From: Larkinella knui
GTDB taxonomy: Bacteria > Bacteroidota > Bacteroidia > Cytophagales > Spirosomataceae
Length of the DNA stretch: 64,000 bases
Direction: 5' to 3'
NCBI RefSeq assembly: GCF_003858645.1
Contig: NZ_RQJP01000003.1
Span: 682,001-746,000, forward strand
Shown piece after piece: positions 1 through 8,935 of the stretch. A program made the position numbers and the translations under genes. Position 1 is the first letter of the stretch. Each line of letters begins with the position of its first letter. Under the pieces are notes generated by a model, which had not been told where the DNA came from, did no database searches, and saw nothing but the letters and a program-made list of their open reading frames with translations.

Positions 1-266
1 TTCAGCCCCCTGGCTGCAGCCCGCTGGAGAACCTCCAGGGTAGCCATCATCGTACTGGCTATTCCCTGAACGGGCATTTCCGGAGTCCCCGCAATCAGAT
101 TGTCGACGGTCTGGTCGCGCCAGGGAATGCCGACATTGGCTTTGATGCGGTCAATGACCTGACCGACGGAAAGTGCCTGAGGGCCCGAGGGCCGAATGGC
201 CTGGATTGCGGTCATTCCCAACGAAGCCATCAGGAAGGTGCGACGGGACGTGGTGTAGGTTGCCAT
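1..266 (-). CDS. Nif3-like dinuclear metal-centre protein with Tat signal (partial)
   Basis: The first 88 codons are visible; the 3' part lies outside the window. The start is the ATG whose complement is at 264-266. The N-terminus has a twin-arginine pattern (TSRRTFLM, residues 6-13) followed by a short hydrophobic stretch. The next part (VGQVIDRIKANVGIPW and VDNLIAGTPEMPVQGIAST) resembles the opening strand-helix of the NIF3/YbgI family, whose members form hexamers with a dinuclear metal site and have no settled reaction. The metal-binding histidines would lie beyond the edge. It is 113 bp downstream of the DapA-like gene on the same strand, so the two are probably co-transcribed. Family assignment rests on a short fragment; export is an inference from the signal. 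Confidence 0.6.
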   Translation of the reverse strand, partial: MATYTTSRRTFLMASLGMTAIQAIRPSGPQALSVGQVIDRIKANVGIPWRDQTVDNLIAGTPEMPVQGIASTMMATLEVLQRAAARGL

Positions 267-379
267 TTAATCCACTTTATTTGAATTGTTTTCAATATAG
301 TACGAATGTACACTTAATAGGATTCGTAGCCCCTACTCAAAACAAGAACTTTTTAACGTGTCAACAGCCCGCAAGTCCA

Positions 380-1441
380 TCACAGCTTTATGCCAAGCCG
401 GTCGCACCAGCCCCGAAAAACCGTGTAGGTATCGTCCAGAATTTTCTGTTGTTCTTCCGGAATGGCCTTTGCCTTGGCGCGGGTGACCAGTTCGAGAGGT
501 ACTCCTCTCTTTTTCAAAAAGTATTTGGAACTGAGCGGATAAAACTTTGAGATAATAGGTTCTGTCCGGGTAATTTCGGCCTGAATCCAGCTAAGGTCGG
601 CCGCTTTTGACGGGTCATTTGCGTATTGGCACAGCCAGCTGTGAATTTCGGGGTAAAAATTACCGGAAATGGGCGACATTCCCCGGGCTCCTTTTTGCAG
701 TGATTCCACGGCCGTAGCGGTATGCGCATTGTAGAATTCGAGTTGGGAACCCCGGGCGATGGCCAGCTTTGCTTCAATATTTTTCAGGTCCTCGGACGTA
801 TCTTTGTGGTAAATCATCCGTTTGTTGGCAACGAGCGATCTGAAAACATCGGGCGAAATAAGCCGCTTGTAGGGTGTCGGGCATTCATACGTCCCCACCT
901 TCATGGTGCCGGTCAGCGAGAGAAACTTCTCAAAATTAGCCTGCAAAACGGCATCGCTTTCACTTTTTTCGGCAAAATGACTGGAAATAAGAATAACGCC
1001 ATCGACGCCGGTATCGTGGATTTTTTTGGCAAAGTCGACTTTCGCGGAGAGCGTATCCCCGAATGAACCCGTCGATACGACCGGCACTTTTCCATTGACG
1101 TATTTCACCACATGGCGCGTCAGATCGATCCGCTCCTGGTCGGTCAGAAAGTACATTTCACTGCTCAGACAATTAGCAAACAGCCCTTTCGCTCCGGCGG
1201 CCAGGTAAAAATCGATCAGCCGGGAAACCTGATCATAGTCGATGGCCGACTGGCTATCGTAGGGGGTAATCATCACCGGGACAAACTTTTTCACTTCAGG
1301 CTTAACCGGAAAATTGAAGCCACTGGATGCGGTATTTGCCTGGGACACGGAGGGCATAAGCGTCTGGGCACCGGCCAGAGCAGCCACAGCGGTCATTTTT
1401 TCCAGAAACTCTCGTCTGGAAAGCGGGTTGAGCGGTTTCAT
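380..1441 (-). CDS. Dihydrodipicolinate synthase/N-acetylneuraminate lyase family protein, Tat-exported
   Basis: A 353-residue class I aldolase of the DapA/NanA superfamily (TIM barrel, Schiff-base chemistry on pyruvate-like donors). A Tat signal is visible (SRREFLEK, residues 8-15, then AVAALAGA). The catalytic pair expected for the family is present: Tyr185 in TYECP and Lys213 in YHKDTS, with a phosphate-loop-like STGSFGD at about 123-129. True DapA and NanA enzymes are cytoplasmic, so an exported paralogue probably acts on a sugar-acid or other periplasmic substrate; the real substrate cannot be read from the sequence. It is the upstream gene of a probable two-gene unit with the Nif3-like protein. 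Family assignment is firm, reaction unknown. Confidence 0.8.
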   Translation of the reverse strand: MKPLNPLSRREFLEKMTAVAALAGAQTLMPSVSQANTASSGFNFPVKPEVKKFVPVMITPYDSQSAIDYDQVSRLIDFYLAAGAKGLFANCLSSEMYFLTDQERIDLTRHVVKYVNGKVPVVSTGSFGDTLSAKVDFAKKIHDTGVDGVILISSHFAEKSESDAVLQANFEKFLSLTGTMKVGTYECPTPYKRLISPDVFRSLVANKRMIYHKDTSEDLKNIEAKLAIARGSQLEFYNAHTATAVESLQKGARGMSPISGNFYPEIHSWLCQYANDPSKAADLSWIQAEITRTEPIISKFYPLSSKYFLKKRGVPLELVTRAKAKAIPEEQQKILDDTYTVFRGWCDRLGIKL

Positions 1442-1844
1442 TGTATCGTCAGGGTTTAGATGGAGAAGTTCTGGATAGGAACACGGATTGTACGGATCAA
1501 ACGGATTTTAATCCGCGCAAATCCGTTCGATCCGTACAATCCGCGTTCCTATCCAAAATAGCAGACTGCTTACGAAGTAATACTTCAAACCAGGGCAATC
1601 GGTACTCCTGGTTTGCACTCTTTTTTTCAAGATGTTCCAAAACCGCCTTCTGGATCACGAATTGGCAGTTTTTGACAAAAAATAGTCCTGAACGAAGGAC
1701 CGGCTCGGTCGTTTTGCAATTTATTTTCTAAAAATAGAAATAAACGTAGTACACTATCGGCCTACGGGCGTATATGTACTGGTATCGCATCTTTATTGCA
1801 CACCCGCAACGATTCCTGCTTATTCCAAACCCAAATTTTATTGC
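1442..1844. other. Intergenic region between divergent genes (403 bp)
   Basis: This gap separates the minus-strand aldolase from the plus-strand SusC gene and must hold both promoters. It contains a long inverted repeat next to the aldolase start (listed separately). I found no exact TAnnTTTG -7 box in the last 100 bp before the SusC start and no convincing ORF. Confidence 0.5.
1473..1554. repeat. Inverted repeat, 35-bp arms, built from 9-bp units
   Basis: Arms at 1473-1507 and 1520-1554 are complementary at 33 of 35 positions, with a 12-nt loop. Inside the left arm a 9-bp unit recurs (ACGGATTGT, ACGGATCAA, ACGGATTTT). It lies about 30 bp upstream of the DapA-like start codon, in its likely leader or promoter. 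It resembles REP-like palindromes common in Bacteroidetes intergenic DNA; a regulatory role is not shown. Confidence 0.8.
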
Positions 1845-4800
1845 ATGAAAGGATTTCTATTACCAGACCCTGGTATACCCCTCGCATTTTTCCGCAAGCG
1901 GTATACCCTGCTAGCTGCTATGGCCCTTGTGTCGGCCACCGCTCATTCGGCACCGGCACTGAACCCGGCATCACCGGAACGAAAAACCGCAAAAGCCGCG
2001 TTGATCCGGTCGTTAGCAAAACCCGTTGAAACCATTAAAGGAAAAGTAACTGACGAAAAAGGCGAAGCGTTGCCCGGCGTAAGCATTTTGCTAAAGGGTA
2101 CCCAGAAAGGAACCACCACCGACGCAGCAGGCACCTTTTCAATCGACGTTCCTTCCGCCAATTCGGTGCTGGTTTTTTCTTTTGTCGGCTACACCGCGCA
2201 GGAAGTTCAGCTTACGAACCGCACGAACCTGGAGATCAGACTACTGGCCGAAAGCAAGGCGCTGGACGAAGTGGTGGTTACGGCCCTGGGTATCCGCAAG
2301 GAAACGAAGTCACTCGGTTATTCGGTCACCAAAGTGGACGGGGAGAGTTTTACAAAAACCCGGGAAACTAACTTTGCCAATTCACTGAACGGCAAAGTAG
2401 CCGGTGTCAACATCAGCCCGGCGGCCACGGGACCGGCCGGTTCGAGCCGGGTTACCATTCGCGGAAATACGTCGATTTCGGGGAATAACCAGCCGCTGTA
2501 CATCATCAACGGCCTGCCGATGGACAACACCCAGTTTGGCGGACCGAAAAATGACAACCCGGATTTTGGCGATAATATTTCCAGCATCAACCCCGACGAT
2601 GTGGAAGACATTACCGTACTGAAGGGAGCCACGGCAGCCGCCCTGTACGGTTCCCGGGCTAAAAACGGTGCCATCGTGATCACCACCAAATCGGGCAAAG
2701 GCAACAAAGGGCTGGGCGTCGAATTCAATACCAACAACACCTTTGAAGTCCCTTATTTTATCTGGGATTTACAAAAGGAGTACGGCCAGGGCTATGGTGG
2801 TGTAAAACCGGCCAGCCAGCAGGATGCCGCCAACCACGGCCAGAACCACTGGGGCGCGTTATATGACGGTTCGGAAACCATTCAGCTGGACGGCGTAAAA
2901 CGGCCCTATTCGTACGTAAAAGACCAGGTTCTGAATGATTTCTACGGAACCGGTCACACCAGTGCCAACAACATTTCATTTTCGGGCGGTGGAGACAAAG
3001 GCAGTTTCCGGTTGGGAATCACCGACATGCGCAACAAAGGTATTATTCCCAATGCCACCATGCGACGGGACAATATCAGTCTGGGGCTCAACCAGAACAT
3101 TACCAAAAACCTGACGCTTTCGGCCAATGTCGATTACATCAACGAGCGCGTCGATAACCGCTACATCTTCACGGGCAATTCGGGAAACAGTGCCGGAACG
3201 ATCCTGTATGTCAACAGCAACATGCCCACCAGCGCCCTGTCGCCGGGGTATGATGAAAACTTCAAGGAAAAGGTTTTGGGAACGGATTTAAATGCGACCA
3301 ACCCGTACTACACCCTGAACCGGATCTCAAACCGGACCAACAAGGACCGGTTTATTTCCACGGTCAACCTGCGGTACAATATTGCCGACTGGCTCTTTGT
3401 TCAGGGGAAAGTCGGGCAGGATTATTACGGTTTTATGACCAACAAGATTGTACCCGAAGGAACGGGGTATCGGCCGGGTGGTCAGATCGACCAGTCGCAG
3501 CAAACGTTCTGGGAACGGAACTTTGAAGGGCTGATCGGTTTGAACAAGAGTTTAAACAAGGATTTTGACCTGTCGGTGAATCTGGGCGGAAACCTGATGT
3601 CGCAACACCGCTATACCACCCTGATTGTCGGCTCCGGTTTTGTGGTGCCGCAGTTGCACGTGATCAACAATACCGCCAACCGGAACACCACCACGGCCAC
3701 CTACGACAAAAAGATCAACTCCGTATTTGCCACCGCCGAATTGAGCTACCGGGACTACCTGTATCTGAACCTTACCGGGCGAAATGACTGGTTTTCGACG
3801 CTGAACCCGAAATCGAACAACTTCTTTTATCCGTCGGCGGGCCTGAGTTTCGTGTTCTCGCAGGCGTTTAATATGCCGAAAGCCATTAGTTTCGGAAAGC
3901 TGCGGGTTGCGTATGCCGCCGTTGGCGGTGATACCGATCCGTATCTGCTCAACCTGACGTACGGCCTGCTGCCGTACAATTACGACGGCCGTTCGCTCGG
4001 AACCATTAACCAGTCGACCGTACCCAATAGCAGTTTACGGCCGCTGAGCGTCAACGAGTTTGAAGCAGGTCTCGATCTGCGGTTGTTCAACAATAAACTC
4101 GGTTTCGACATTGCCGCCTACAACAAGCTGACGACCAATGACATTGCGGTCGAGAGTATTTCTTCTACCACCGGTTATTCCGGAGTGTCGGTCAATGTGG
4201 GTGAAATTCGCAACCGCGGGATTGAATTGCTGGTGACCGGAAAACCGGTAACAACCCAGAATTTCCGGTGGGACGTTTCCTTTAACCTGGCTTACAACAA
4301 AAGCAAGGTGCTGAAGATCTCGAATACGTCCAAAGAGCTGATTCTGGCAACGTCGACCAAAGCCTTTATCAAGCATGTGGAAGGCGAAGAGTATTCGCAG
4401 ATCGTGGGCCGGACCATCAAACGCGATGCGCAGGGTCGGGATGTGATCGATGCGACCGGACTGCCCATCGTTCCCACCAACGTGGTTTCTTTCGGTTCCG
4501 GGATTAACAAATACACGACGGGGATCATCAACAATTTCTCGTACAAAAACGTCACGCTGTCGGCGCAGGTGGATGGAAAATTTGGCGGCAAGATTTACTC
4601 CGAAACCAATTACAGCCTCGACCACCGCGGGATGTCACCGCATTCGCTTCTGGGAAGAGCATCGGGAGCCATTCTGCCCGGTGTAACCGAAAGCGGAGAA
4701 GAAAACAAGGTGCTGGTGACGGCGGATCGGGTGAATAACCGGGCCATCATCGTCCGCCGGCGGGATGCGCTCGACGACTACATCTACGATGCCAGTTTTA

Positions 4801-5036
4801 TCAAGCTGCGGTATGTGTCGCTGACCTACTCGTTGCCGAAGTACCTGTACGAAAAAATCGGGTTTGTCAAGGGTGCCAGCGTATCGCTGGTGGGCCGGAA
4901 CCTGAGTATCCTGATGAAACACACCCCCGGTCTGGACCCCGAAACCAACCTGTCGGCGGGGAACGACCAGGGCATTGAAATGACCCCTTTGCCACCGACC
5001 CGGAGCTACGGGTTCAACGTGAATTTGAAATTCTAG
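1845..5036 (+). CDS. SusC/RagA-type TonB-linked outer-membrane protein
   Basis: A 1063-residue TonB-dependent transporter, the usual length for SusC. In order: signal segment around residues 18-36 (RYTLLAAMALVSATAHSA), a carboxypeptidase-like regulatory domain at about 62-145 (KGKVTDEKGEALPGVSILL, later VGYTAQEVQL), the SusC junction motif LDEVVVTALGIRKETKSLGY, a plug domain to about 280, and a 22-strand-type barrel ending in an aromatic residue (NVNLKF). It forms the energised channel of a SusCD pair with the lipoprotein 26 bp downstream and imports oligomeric nutrients. No glycoside hydrolase or peptidase lies next to it, so the substrate is unknown. The ATG at 1845 gives a good signal peptide; an out-of-frame ATG at 1796 is a shadow. 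Confidence 0.93.
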   Translation: MKGFLLPDPGIPLAFFRKRYTLLAAMALVSATAHSAPALNPASPERKTAKAALIRSLAKPVETIKGKVTDEKGEALPGVSILLKGTQKGTTTDAAGTFSIDVPSANSVLVFSFVGYTAQEVQLTNRTNLEIRLLAESKALDEVVVTALGIRKETKSLGYSVTKVDGESFTKTRETNFANSLNGKVAGVNISPAATGPAGSSRVTIRGNTSISGNNQPLYIINGLPMDNTQFGGPKNDNPDFGDNISSINPDDVEDITVLKGATAAALYGSRAKNGAIVITTKSGKGNKGLGVEFNTNNTFEVPYFIWDLQKEYGQGYGGVKPASQQDAANHGQNHWGALYDGSETIQLDGVKRPYSYVKDQVLNDFYGTGHTSANNISFSGGGDKGSFRLGITDMRNKGIIPNATMRRDNISLGLNQNITKNLTLSANVDYINERVDNRYIFTGNSGNSAGTILYVNSNMPTSALSPGYDENFKEKVLGTDLNATNPYYTLNRISNRTNKDRFISTVNLRYNIADWLFVQGKVGQDYYGFMTNKIVPEGTGYRPGGQIDQSQQTFWERNFEGLIGLNKSLNKDFDLSVNLGGNLMSQHRYTTLIVGSGFVVPQLHVINNTANRNTTTATYDKKINSVFATAELSYRDYLYLNLTGRNDWFSTLNPKSNNFFYPSAGLSFVFSQAFNMPKAISFGKLRVAYAAVGGDTDPYLLNLTYGLLPYNYDGRSLGTINQSTVPNSSLRPLSVNEFEAGLDLRLFNNKLGFDIAAYNKLTTNDIAVESISSTTGYSGVSVNVGEIRNRGIELLVTGKPVTTQNFRWDVSFNLAYNKSKVLKISNTSKELILATSTKAFIKHVEGEEYSQIVGRTIKRDAQGRDVIDATGLPIVPTNVVSFGSGINKYTTGIINNFSYKNVTLSAQVDGKFGGKIYSETNYSLDHRGMSPHSLLGRASGAILPGVTESGEENKVLVTADRVNNRAIIVRRRDALDDYIYDASFIKLRYVSLTYSLPKYLYEKIGFVKGASVSLVGRNLSILMKHTPGLDPETNLSAGNDQGIEMTPLPPTRSYGFNVNLKF

Positions 5037-5062
5037 TTTAGCAACGGTTACCATTCATAGAC

Positions 5063-6634
5063 ATGAAAAAAATTGTATTTCTAGTTTTCACCGGCTGCCT
5101 GTTTTCGCTTTCGGCCTGTGACAATGGGTTTGAAGAACTCAATAAAGACCCCAATGCCGTTACCGCCGACCGCTTCAACCCGGCGTATCTGTTTACGACC
5201 GGCCAGTACAACACGGCGAAGGGCGATGAAACCACCAGCCTGAACTATGCAGAACCGTTCGTTCAGCACATGGCGACACTGAGCAATGTGGGAATTTTTG
5301 ATTTCCAGGGCGACAAATACGTCTACCACAAGGGCAACAACGAAGCCATGTGGAAAGGCACCTACAACGCCATTTCCGGGTCTTCCAAACTAATCGAGGA
5401 CGTGATCACCCTGTCGAAAGACAAACCGCAGTATTATAATCTGTACCATATGGCCCGCATCTGGAAAACCGTGATTTATCACCGGCTGACGGACATGTAC
5501 GGCGACCTTCCGTACTTTGAAGCCAACCAGGGCTATTATCAGCAGATTTATAAACCCAAATACGACGCCCAGAAGGACATTTATGCCCACATGCTGGCCG
5601 AACTGGAAGACGCCACCGCCAAACTCGATGCGAGCAAGCCCCTCTACACATCGGCCGATATTGTGTACGCGGGCAACATTGCCAAATGGAAGCGGTTTGG
5701 CTACTCCATGATGCTGCGTCTCGGCATGCGGCTGTCCAAAGTGGATCCGGCGGCAGCCGAGTCCTGGGTCAAAAAAGCGTTTGCGGGTGGGGTTTTCACG
5801 ACCATCGACGACAACCTGTTCATCAAGGGAACCGACAAAGCCGGGACGCAGGAAGTGCTGACCAACGGCCAGAGCTGGACAATCAGTGTTTCGGGAAGAA
5901 GCCCCGGCAAAATCGCCAAGACCTTTTTCGACTACATGAAAAGTCACAACGATCCGCGGCTGAAGTACACGGTGGCGGTTTATACAGACCCCACCAACGT
6001 GGCGACCAAAAACACGGATCCGGCGGTTCAGAAAGGTATGCCGAACGGTCTGGACCGGATTACCCTGCCCAAAGATCCCAGTTACAACCCAACCGCACCG
6101 GGTCAGGAACACCAGTATTCGGGCGTGAACCGCGATGTGTTTGGCAAGCTCGACGGACCGCGAATGCTGCTCACCTATGCCGAAGTTCAATTGCTGCTGG
6201 CGGAAGCCGCCGTCAGAGGCTGGGTTAGCGGAGATGCGGCCCAATATTACCGCAACGGGGTCACCGGGGCCATGAAAATGCTTCAGCAGTACGACGTGTC
6301 GGCCACGATACCGGATGCGGACATCACGGCCTATCTGACCGCCAACCCGTTTGCGGGTGTTGCCGACAAGGAAAAGGCGTTCGAGCAGATCAATTCCGAA
6401 TACTGGGTTGCGACGTTCCTGAACGGTTACGAATCGTACGCCAATGTCCGCCGTTCCGGGTATCCTAAATTAATTCCGGTCAACTACCCCGACAATGAAA
6501 CCGGTGGCACCTACCCCCGCCGGTTGCGGTATCCGGACGACGAACCGGTTTTGAATGCCGCCAATTACAATGCCGCCGTGGCGCGTCAGGGAGCGGATAA
6601 TTACAAGACCAGAGTGTGGTGGGATAAGCAGTAA
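5063..6634 (+). CDS. SusD/RagB-like nutrient-binding outer-membrane lipoprotein
   Basis: A 523-residue SusD-type lipoprotein, the lid partner of the SusC protein 26 bp upstream; the two form an operon. A lipoprotein signal ends at Cys19 (SLSAC) and is followed by FEELNKDPNAV, a hallmark of the SusD-like_2 branch. Other family-like segments are ARIWKTVIYHRLTDMYGDLP (about 133-152), a TPR-type region, and the C-terminal YEVQLLLAEA-like helix (TYAEVQLLLAEAAVRGWV). It binds substrate at the cell surface. A strong intrinsic terminator follows at 6662. Substrate cannot be deduced. Confidence 0.92.
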   Translation: MKKIVFLVFTGCLFSLSACDNGFEELNKDPNAVTADRFNPAYLFTTGQYNTAKGDETTSLNYAEPFVQHMATLSNVGIFDFQGDKYVYHKGNNEAMWKGTYNAISGSSKLIEDVITLSKDKPQYYNLYHMARIWKTVIYHRLTDMYGDLPYFEANQGYYQQIYKPKYDAQKDIYAHMLAELEDATAKLDASKPLYTSADIVYAGNIAKWKRFGYSMMLRLGMRLSKVDPAAAESWVKKAFAGGVFTTIDDNLFIKGTDKAGTQEVLTNGQSWTISVSGRSPGKIAKTFFDYMKSHNDPRLKYTVAVYTDPTNVATKNTDPAVQKGMPNGLDRITLPKDPSYNPTAPGQEHQYSGVNRDVFGKLDGPRMLLTYAEVQLLLAEAAVRGWVSGDAAQYYRNGVTGAMKMLQQYDVSATIPDADITAYLTANPFAGVADKEKAFEQINSEYWVATFLNGYESYANVRRSGYPKLIPVNYPDNETGGTYPRRLRYPDDEPVLNAANYNAAVARQGADNYKTRVWWDKQ

Positions 6635-6661
6635 TTGAACGTCGATACCGGCGGTTTTAGT

Positions 6662-6718
6662 AAGCGGGTCAGGCTGCGGTTGGCTAATGGGGCAACCGCA
6701 GCCTGACCCGCTTTTTTT
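6662..6718 (+). terminator. Rho-independent terminator of the SusCD operon
   Basis: A perfect 21-bp stem (6662-6682 with 6693-6713) with a 10-nt loop, followed by a run of seven T. One of the strongest terminators in the window. Confidence 0.92.
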
Positions 6719-6779
6719 GCAAGGAAAATCCCACCGGGCGATTCCTGAACGCTCTGTACCGGGCTTGCATCAAATGCCG

Positions 6780-6787
6780 TATCTTTG
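6780..6787 (+). promoter_or_regulatory. Possible Bacteroidetes -7 box (TATCTTTG)
   Basis: An exact TAnnTTTG match 15 bp before the ATG at 6803. No TTG sits at the usual -33 spacing, so support is the -7 box alone. Confidence 0.35.
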
Positions 6788-6802
6788 TAAAAAGCCAGTT
6801 GC

Positions 6803-7123
6803 ATGAGAACCAATCAGTTTACCGTAGCCGAAATCAGATCGATCGCCAAAGGGGTGCGTCCCGCTTTTCGTAAAGCGCTGCAGGAATGGGGGAATGCACT
6901 GGATGAATCCGACGATTCGGCGTACGTTTTGTTCTGTAAACCGACCACAAAGGCCGTTCATTTTAATATAAGTTTTGCCAAAGGTAATTCGGATGCCGCC
7001 CGCGAAATGGATGCCTACTGTGAGCAAAACAGGCTCGAAGTGATCGGTTATTTTTCCCAGTTCGAGATAAGTGAAATGGACGATGTGGATGTTGCGGATA
7101 AAATCATTGACCAGCTTTACTAG
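6803..7123 (+). CDS. Hypothetical protein, 106 residues
   Basis: I do not recognise this family. The protein is small, acidic in its C-terminal third (SEMDDVDVADKIIDQLY), lacks a signal peptide or membrane segment and so is probably cytoplasmic. The mix of helices (AEIRSIAKGVRPAFRKALQEW) and a central strand-like segment (AVHFNISFAKG) looks like a real globular protein. A possible -7 promoter box precedes it, and the SusCD terminator isolates it from upstream, so it is probably monocistronic. No function proposed. Confidence 0.6.
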   Translation: MRTNQFTVAEIRSIAKGVRPAFRKALQEWGNALDESDDSAYVLFCKPTTKAVHFNISFAKGNSDAAREMDAYCEQNRLEVIGYFSQFEISEMDDVDVADKIIDQLY

Positions 7124-7222
7124 AAAGCCCTGAATTTCAACGGAATGATTTGAGAGCTTAGACGGTTCTGCCTCCGCAGCAACTGGCCAATCGGTGATCC
7201 ATTGAGCCGGGTCTTTTCTGCT

Positions 7223-7645
7223 TTAAAAATTGTTGGGAGCGGCACATCGTTTCCAGTATTCCATAATGACCGAAATGGTTTTTTCCAGCTCAGACATGGA
7301 ATCCTGTTTGATAAAAAAGCCCTGAGCCGACATGCTGTAGGCTTCGATAACCATTTCCTGGCTTACAGCCGTGGAAAAAAACAGGTAAGGAATGCATTTA
7401 ACTTGCAACTGCGAATCAGTAAATATTTTCTGCCTTAATGCAAACCCATCCAGTTTAGGCATATTGACATCGGAGAGAATCAGAAACGGCATCAACTCTG
7501 TCCTGTTTAAAAAACCGAGAGCCTCTTCTCCGTCAGAAAAGTAAATGACTTTGTTGGAATAGTTTAATTTTTTAAAGATCTGTTCCAGCAGGAACTGGTC
7601 ATCAGCATCGTCTTCAATGATTATAATCGGTCCATTTTTATTCAT
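7223..7645 (-). CDS. Stand-alone response regulator (receiver domain only)
   Basis: 140 residues forming a single CheY-like receiver domain. The acidic pocket is Glu11-Asp12-Asp13, the phospho-acceptor is Asp59 in LSDVNMPKLDG, the switch Ser/Thr lies in FFSTA and the conserved Lys in FFIKQDS. No output domain follows, and no histidine kinase gene is adjacent, so this is an orphan regulator that probably works by protein contact, as in phosphorelays. This type is common in Cytophagales. It faces away from the 106-residue gene and shares the strand with the 108-residue protein upstream. Confidence 0.88.
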   Translation of the reverse strand: MNKNGPIIIIEDDADDQFLLEQIFKKLNYSNKVIYFSDGEEALGFLNRTELMPFLILSDVNMPKLDGFALRQKIFTDSQLQVKCIPYLFFSTAVSQEMVIEAYSMSAQGFFIKQDSMSELEKTISVIMEYWKRCAAPNNF

Positions 7646-7735
7646 CCTATGGTTTTTGAGGCAGGCTATACCTCAAACATAGAGATAAAAAATCACTTCA
7701 TTTCATCTTTGCCGCTGTTATTAAAAAAGACGCCT

Positions 7736-8062
7736 TTATTCCGTGGGCTTAGCCACGTCCGGTTCAAAAACAACGCGTGCATCCCCGAGCTTCACTTCCT
7801 CATTTTTCGTAATTCGTTGCAAGCGGCCAAAAGCATCTTTCCGCACCTGGATCGAGGCATCGTCGAAACGTTTGAAAGTCACCCAGTCAACGTAGGCGCG
7901 GTTGGATTCGATATCCAGAAAACCGCCGTATTCAAGGTTGTGTTTATCGAGGTCCAAAACGTAAATCACCGTCAGCGTAATGGGTTCGTTTGTTTTGGAA
8001 TAGAAAGTCCAGGTCAGTTTCATACCATCAAAATTGGGTGTGTCATCCGGTTTTCTGCTCAA
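7736..8062 (-). CDS. Hypothetical protein, about 108 residues
   Basis: Not recognised. It has no signal or membrane segment. Alternating hydrophobic residues (LTWTFYSKTNEPITLTVIYV, ARVVFEP) suggest a mostly beta small domain. The ATG at 8062 gives 108 residues; an ATG at 8023 (MKLTWTF) is an equally plausible start giving 95. The plus-strand ORF over it (7649-8299) has poor protein character. It lies 90 bp upstream of the response regulator on the same strand, so co-transcription is possible. Confidence 0.5.
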   Translation of the reverse strand: MSRKPDDTPNFDGMKLTWTFYSKTNEPITLTVIYVLDLDKHNLEYGGFLDIESNRAYVDWVTFKRFDDASIQVRKDAFGRLQRITKNEEVKLGDARVVFEPDVAKPTE

Positions 8063-8283
8063 TCTAAACCGAATGGCAGAATCGGCCTAAAATTAACAGA
8101 TTCTGATGCTTTTTTACCAATGGAACGTATCTCTGCTGGAAAAAACACCCCGGTTTTCAAGGCACGGCCTGTCGAAATTGGCCCTTGCCAGAAGCAACGC
8201 TTCCGGCTTCACATCGCATTCGGCGAAGAGATTTATCGCTTTCTGCCAGGGGCTGCTGACATAGGGCTGTCACCAGGTCAGAA

Positions 8284-8291
8284 TACCTTTG
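8284..8291 (+). promoter_or_regulatory. Possible Bacteroidetes -7 box (TACCTTTG)
   Basis: An exact TAnnTTTG match 24 bp before the DinB ATG at 8316. The -33 element is not clear. Confidence 0.35.
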
Positions 8292-8315
8292 TAACGTAAA
8301 CAAACTCTTACAACT

Positions 8316-8810
8316 ATGTCACAGATCGAAATGCTTTTGAAGGAAATGAATCAGGAAGCCAACACGACCCGGAAAATGCTTGGCCGCATTCCCGACGACA
8401 AATACGACTGGCAGCCGCACGAAAAAAGCATGACCATCCGGTCTCTGGCAACGCACATTGCCGAATTGCCGTCGTGGGTAGCGATGGCGGTGACCACCGA
8501 CGGGCTCGATTTTGCCACGACTCCCTATCAACCCAAACCGATCGACAACACGGCCCAGGTTCTGGAGTTGTTTGAGGATTCGCTCGCCGAGGGAAAAGAA
8601 CAGTTGACCAACGCGACAGAAGATCAGTTGGAAGGCCGGTGGGTCCTGCGCAATGGCGACCAGGTTTTAAGCGACTCCACGAAGGGCGAAATAATCCGGA
8701 TGACGTTCAGCCAGATTGTTCACCACCGCGCACAACTCGGCGTTTACCTTCGGCTGTTGAATATTCCGATTCCGGGCAGTTATGGCCCCAGCGCCGACGA
8801 GCCTTTTTGA
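8316..8810 (+). CDS. DinB family protein
   Basis: 164 residues with the four-helix DinB/YfiT fold signature. The start (MLLKEMNQEANTTRKML) is a long helix; His47 in LATHIAELP and the pair His136-His137 in QIVHHRAQLGVYL are the expected metal ligands. The ending NIPIPGSYGPSADE is typical of the family in Bacteroidetes. Members are metal-dependent thiol transferases or damage-related proteins of mostly unknown substrate. Cytoplasmic, and probably transcribed alone from the -7 box at 8284. Confidence 0.85.
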   Translation: MSQIEMLLKEMNQEANTTRKMLGRIPDDKYDWQPHEKSMTIRSLATHIAELPSWVAMAVTTDGLDFATTPYQPKPIDNTAQVLELFEDSLAEGKEQLTNATEDQLEGRWVLRNGDQVLSDSTKGEIIRMTFSQIVHHRAQLGVYLRLLNIPIPGSYGPSADEPF

Positions 8811-8935
8811 GAACACGAAAGCGTCAGGAACCGCATTGACGGACGGGTGAGATCAGTGAATAAAGACACAAGCTCCAACTTTACCATGCGTTTATTCGTC
8901 CTTCTCACCACGTCACTGTTCCGTCTTGCGCTCGG

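Noticed and set aside
5390-6244. Minus-strand open frame of 284 codons
   Set aside because: Antisense to the SusD-like gene; composition is typical of a shadow frame.
7649-8299. Plus-strand open frame of 216 codons between the response regulator and DinB
   Set aside because: Covers the minus-strand 108-residue gene; its sequence lacks consistent secondary-structure patterns. I prefer the minus-strand gene, but this region is the least certain in the window.
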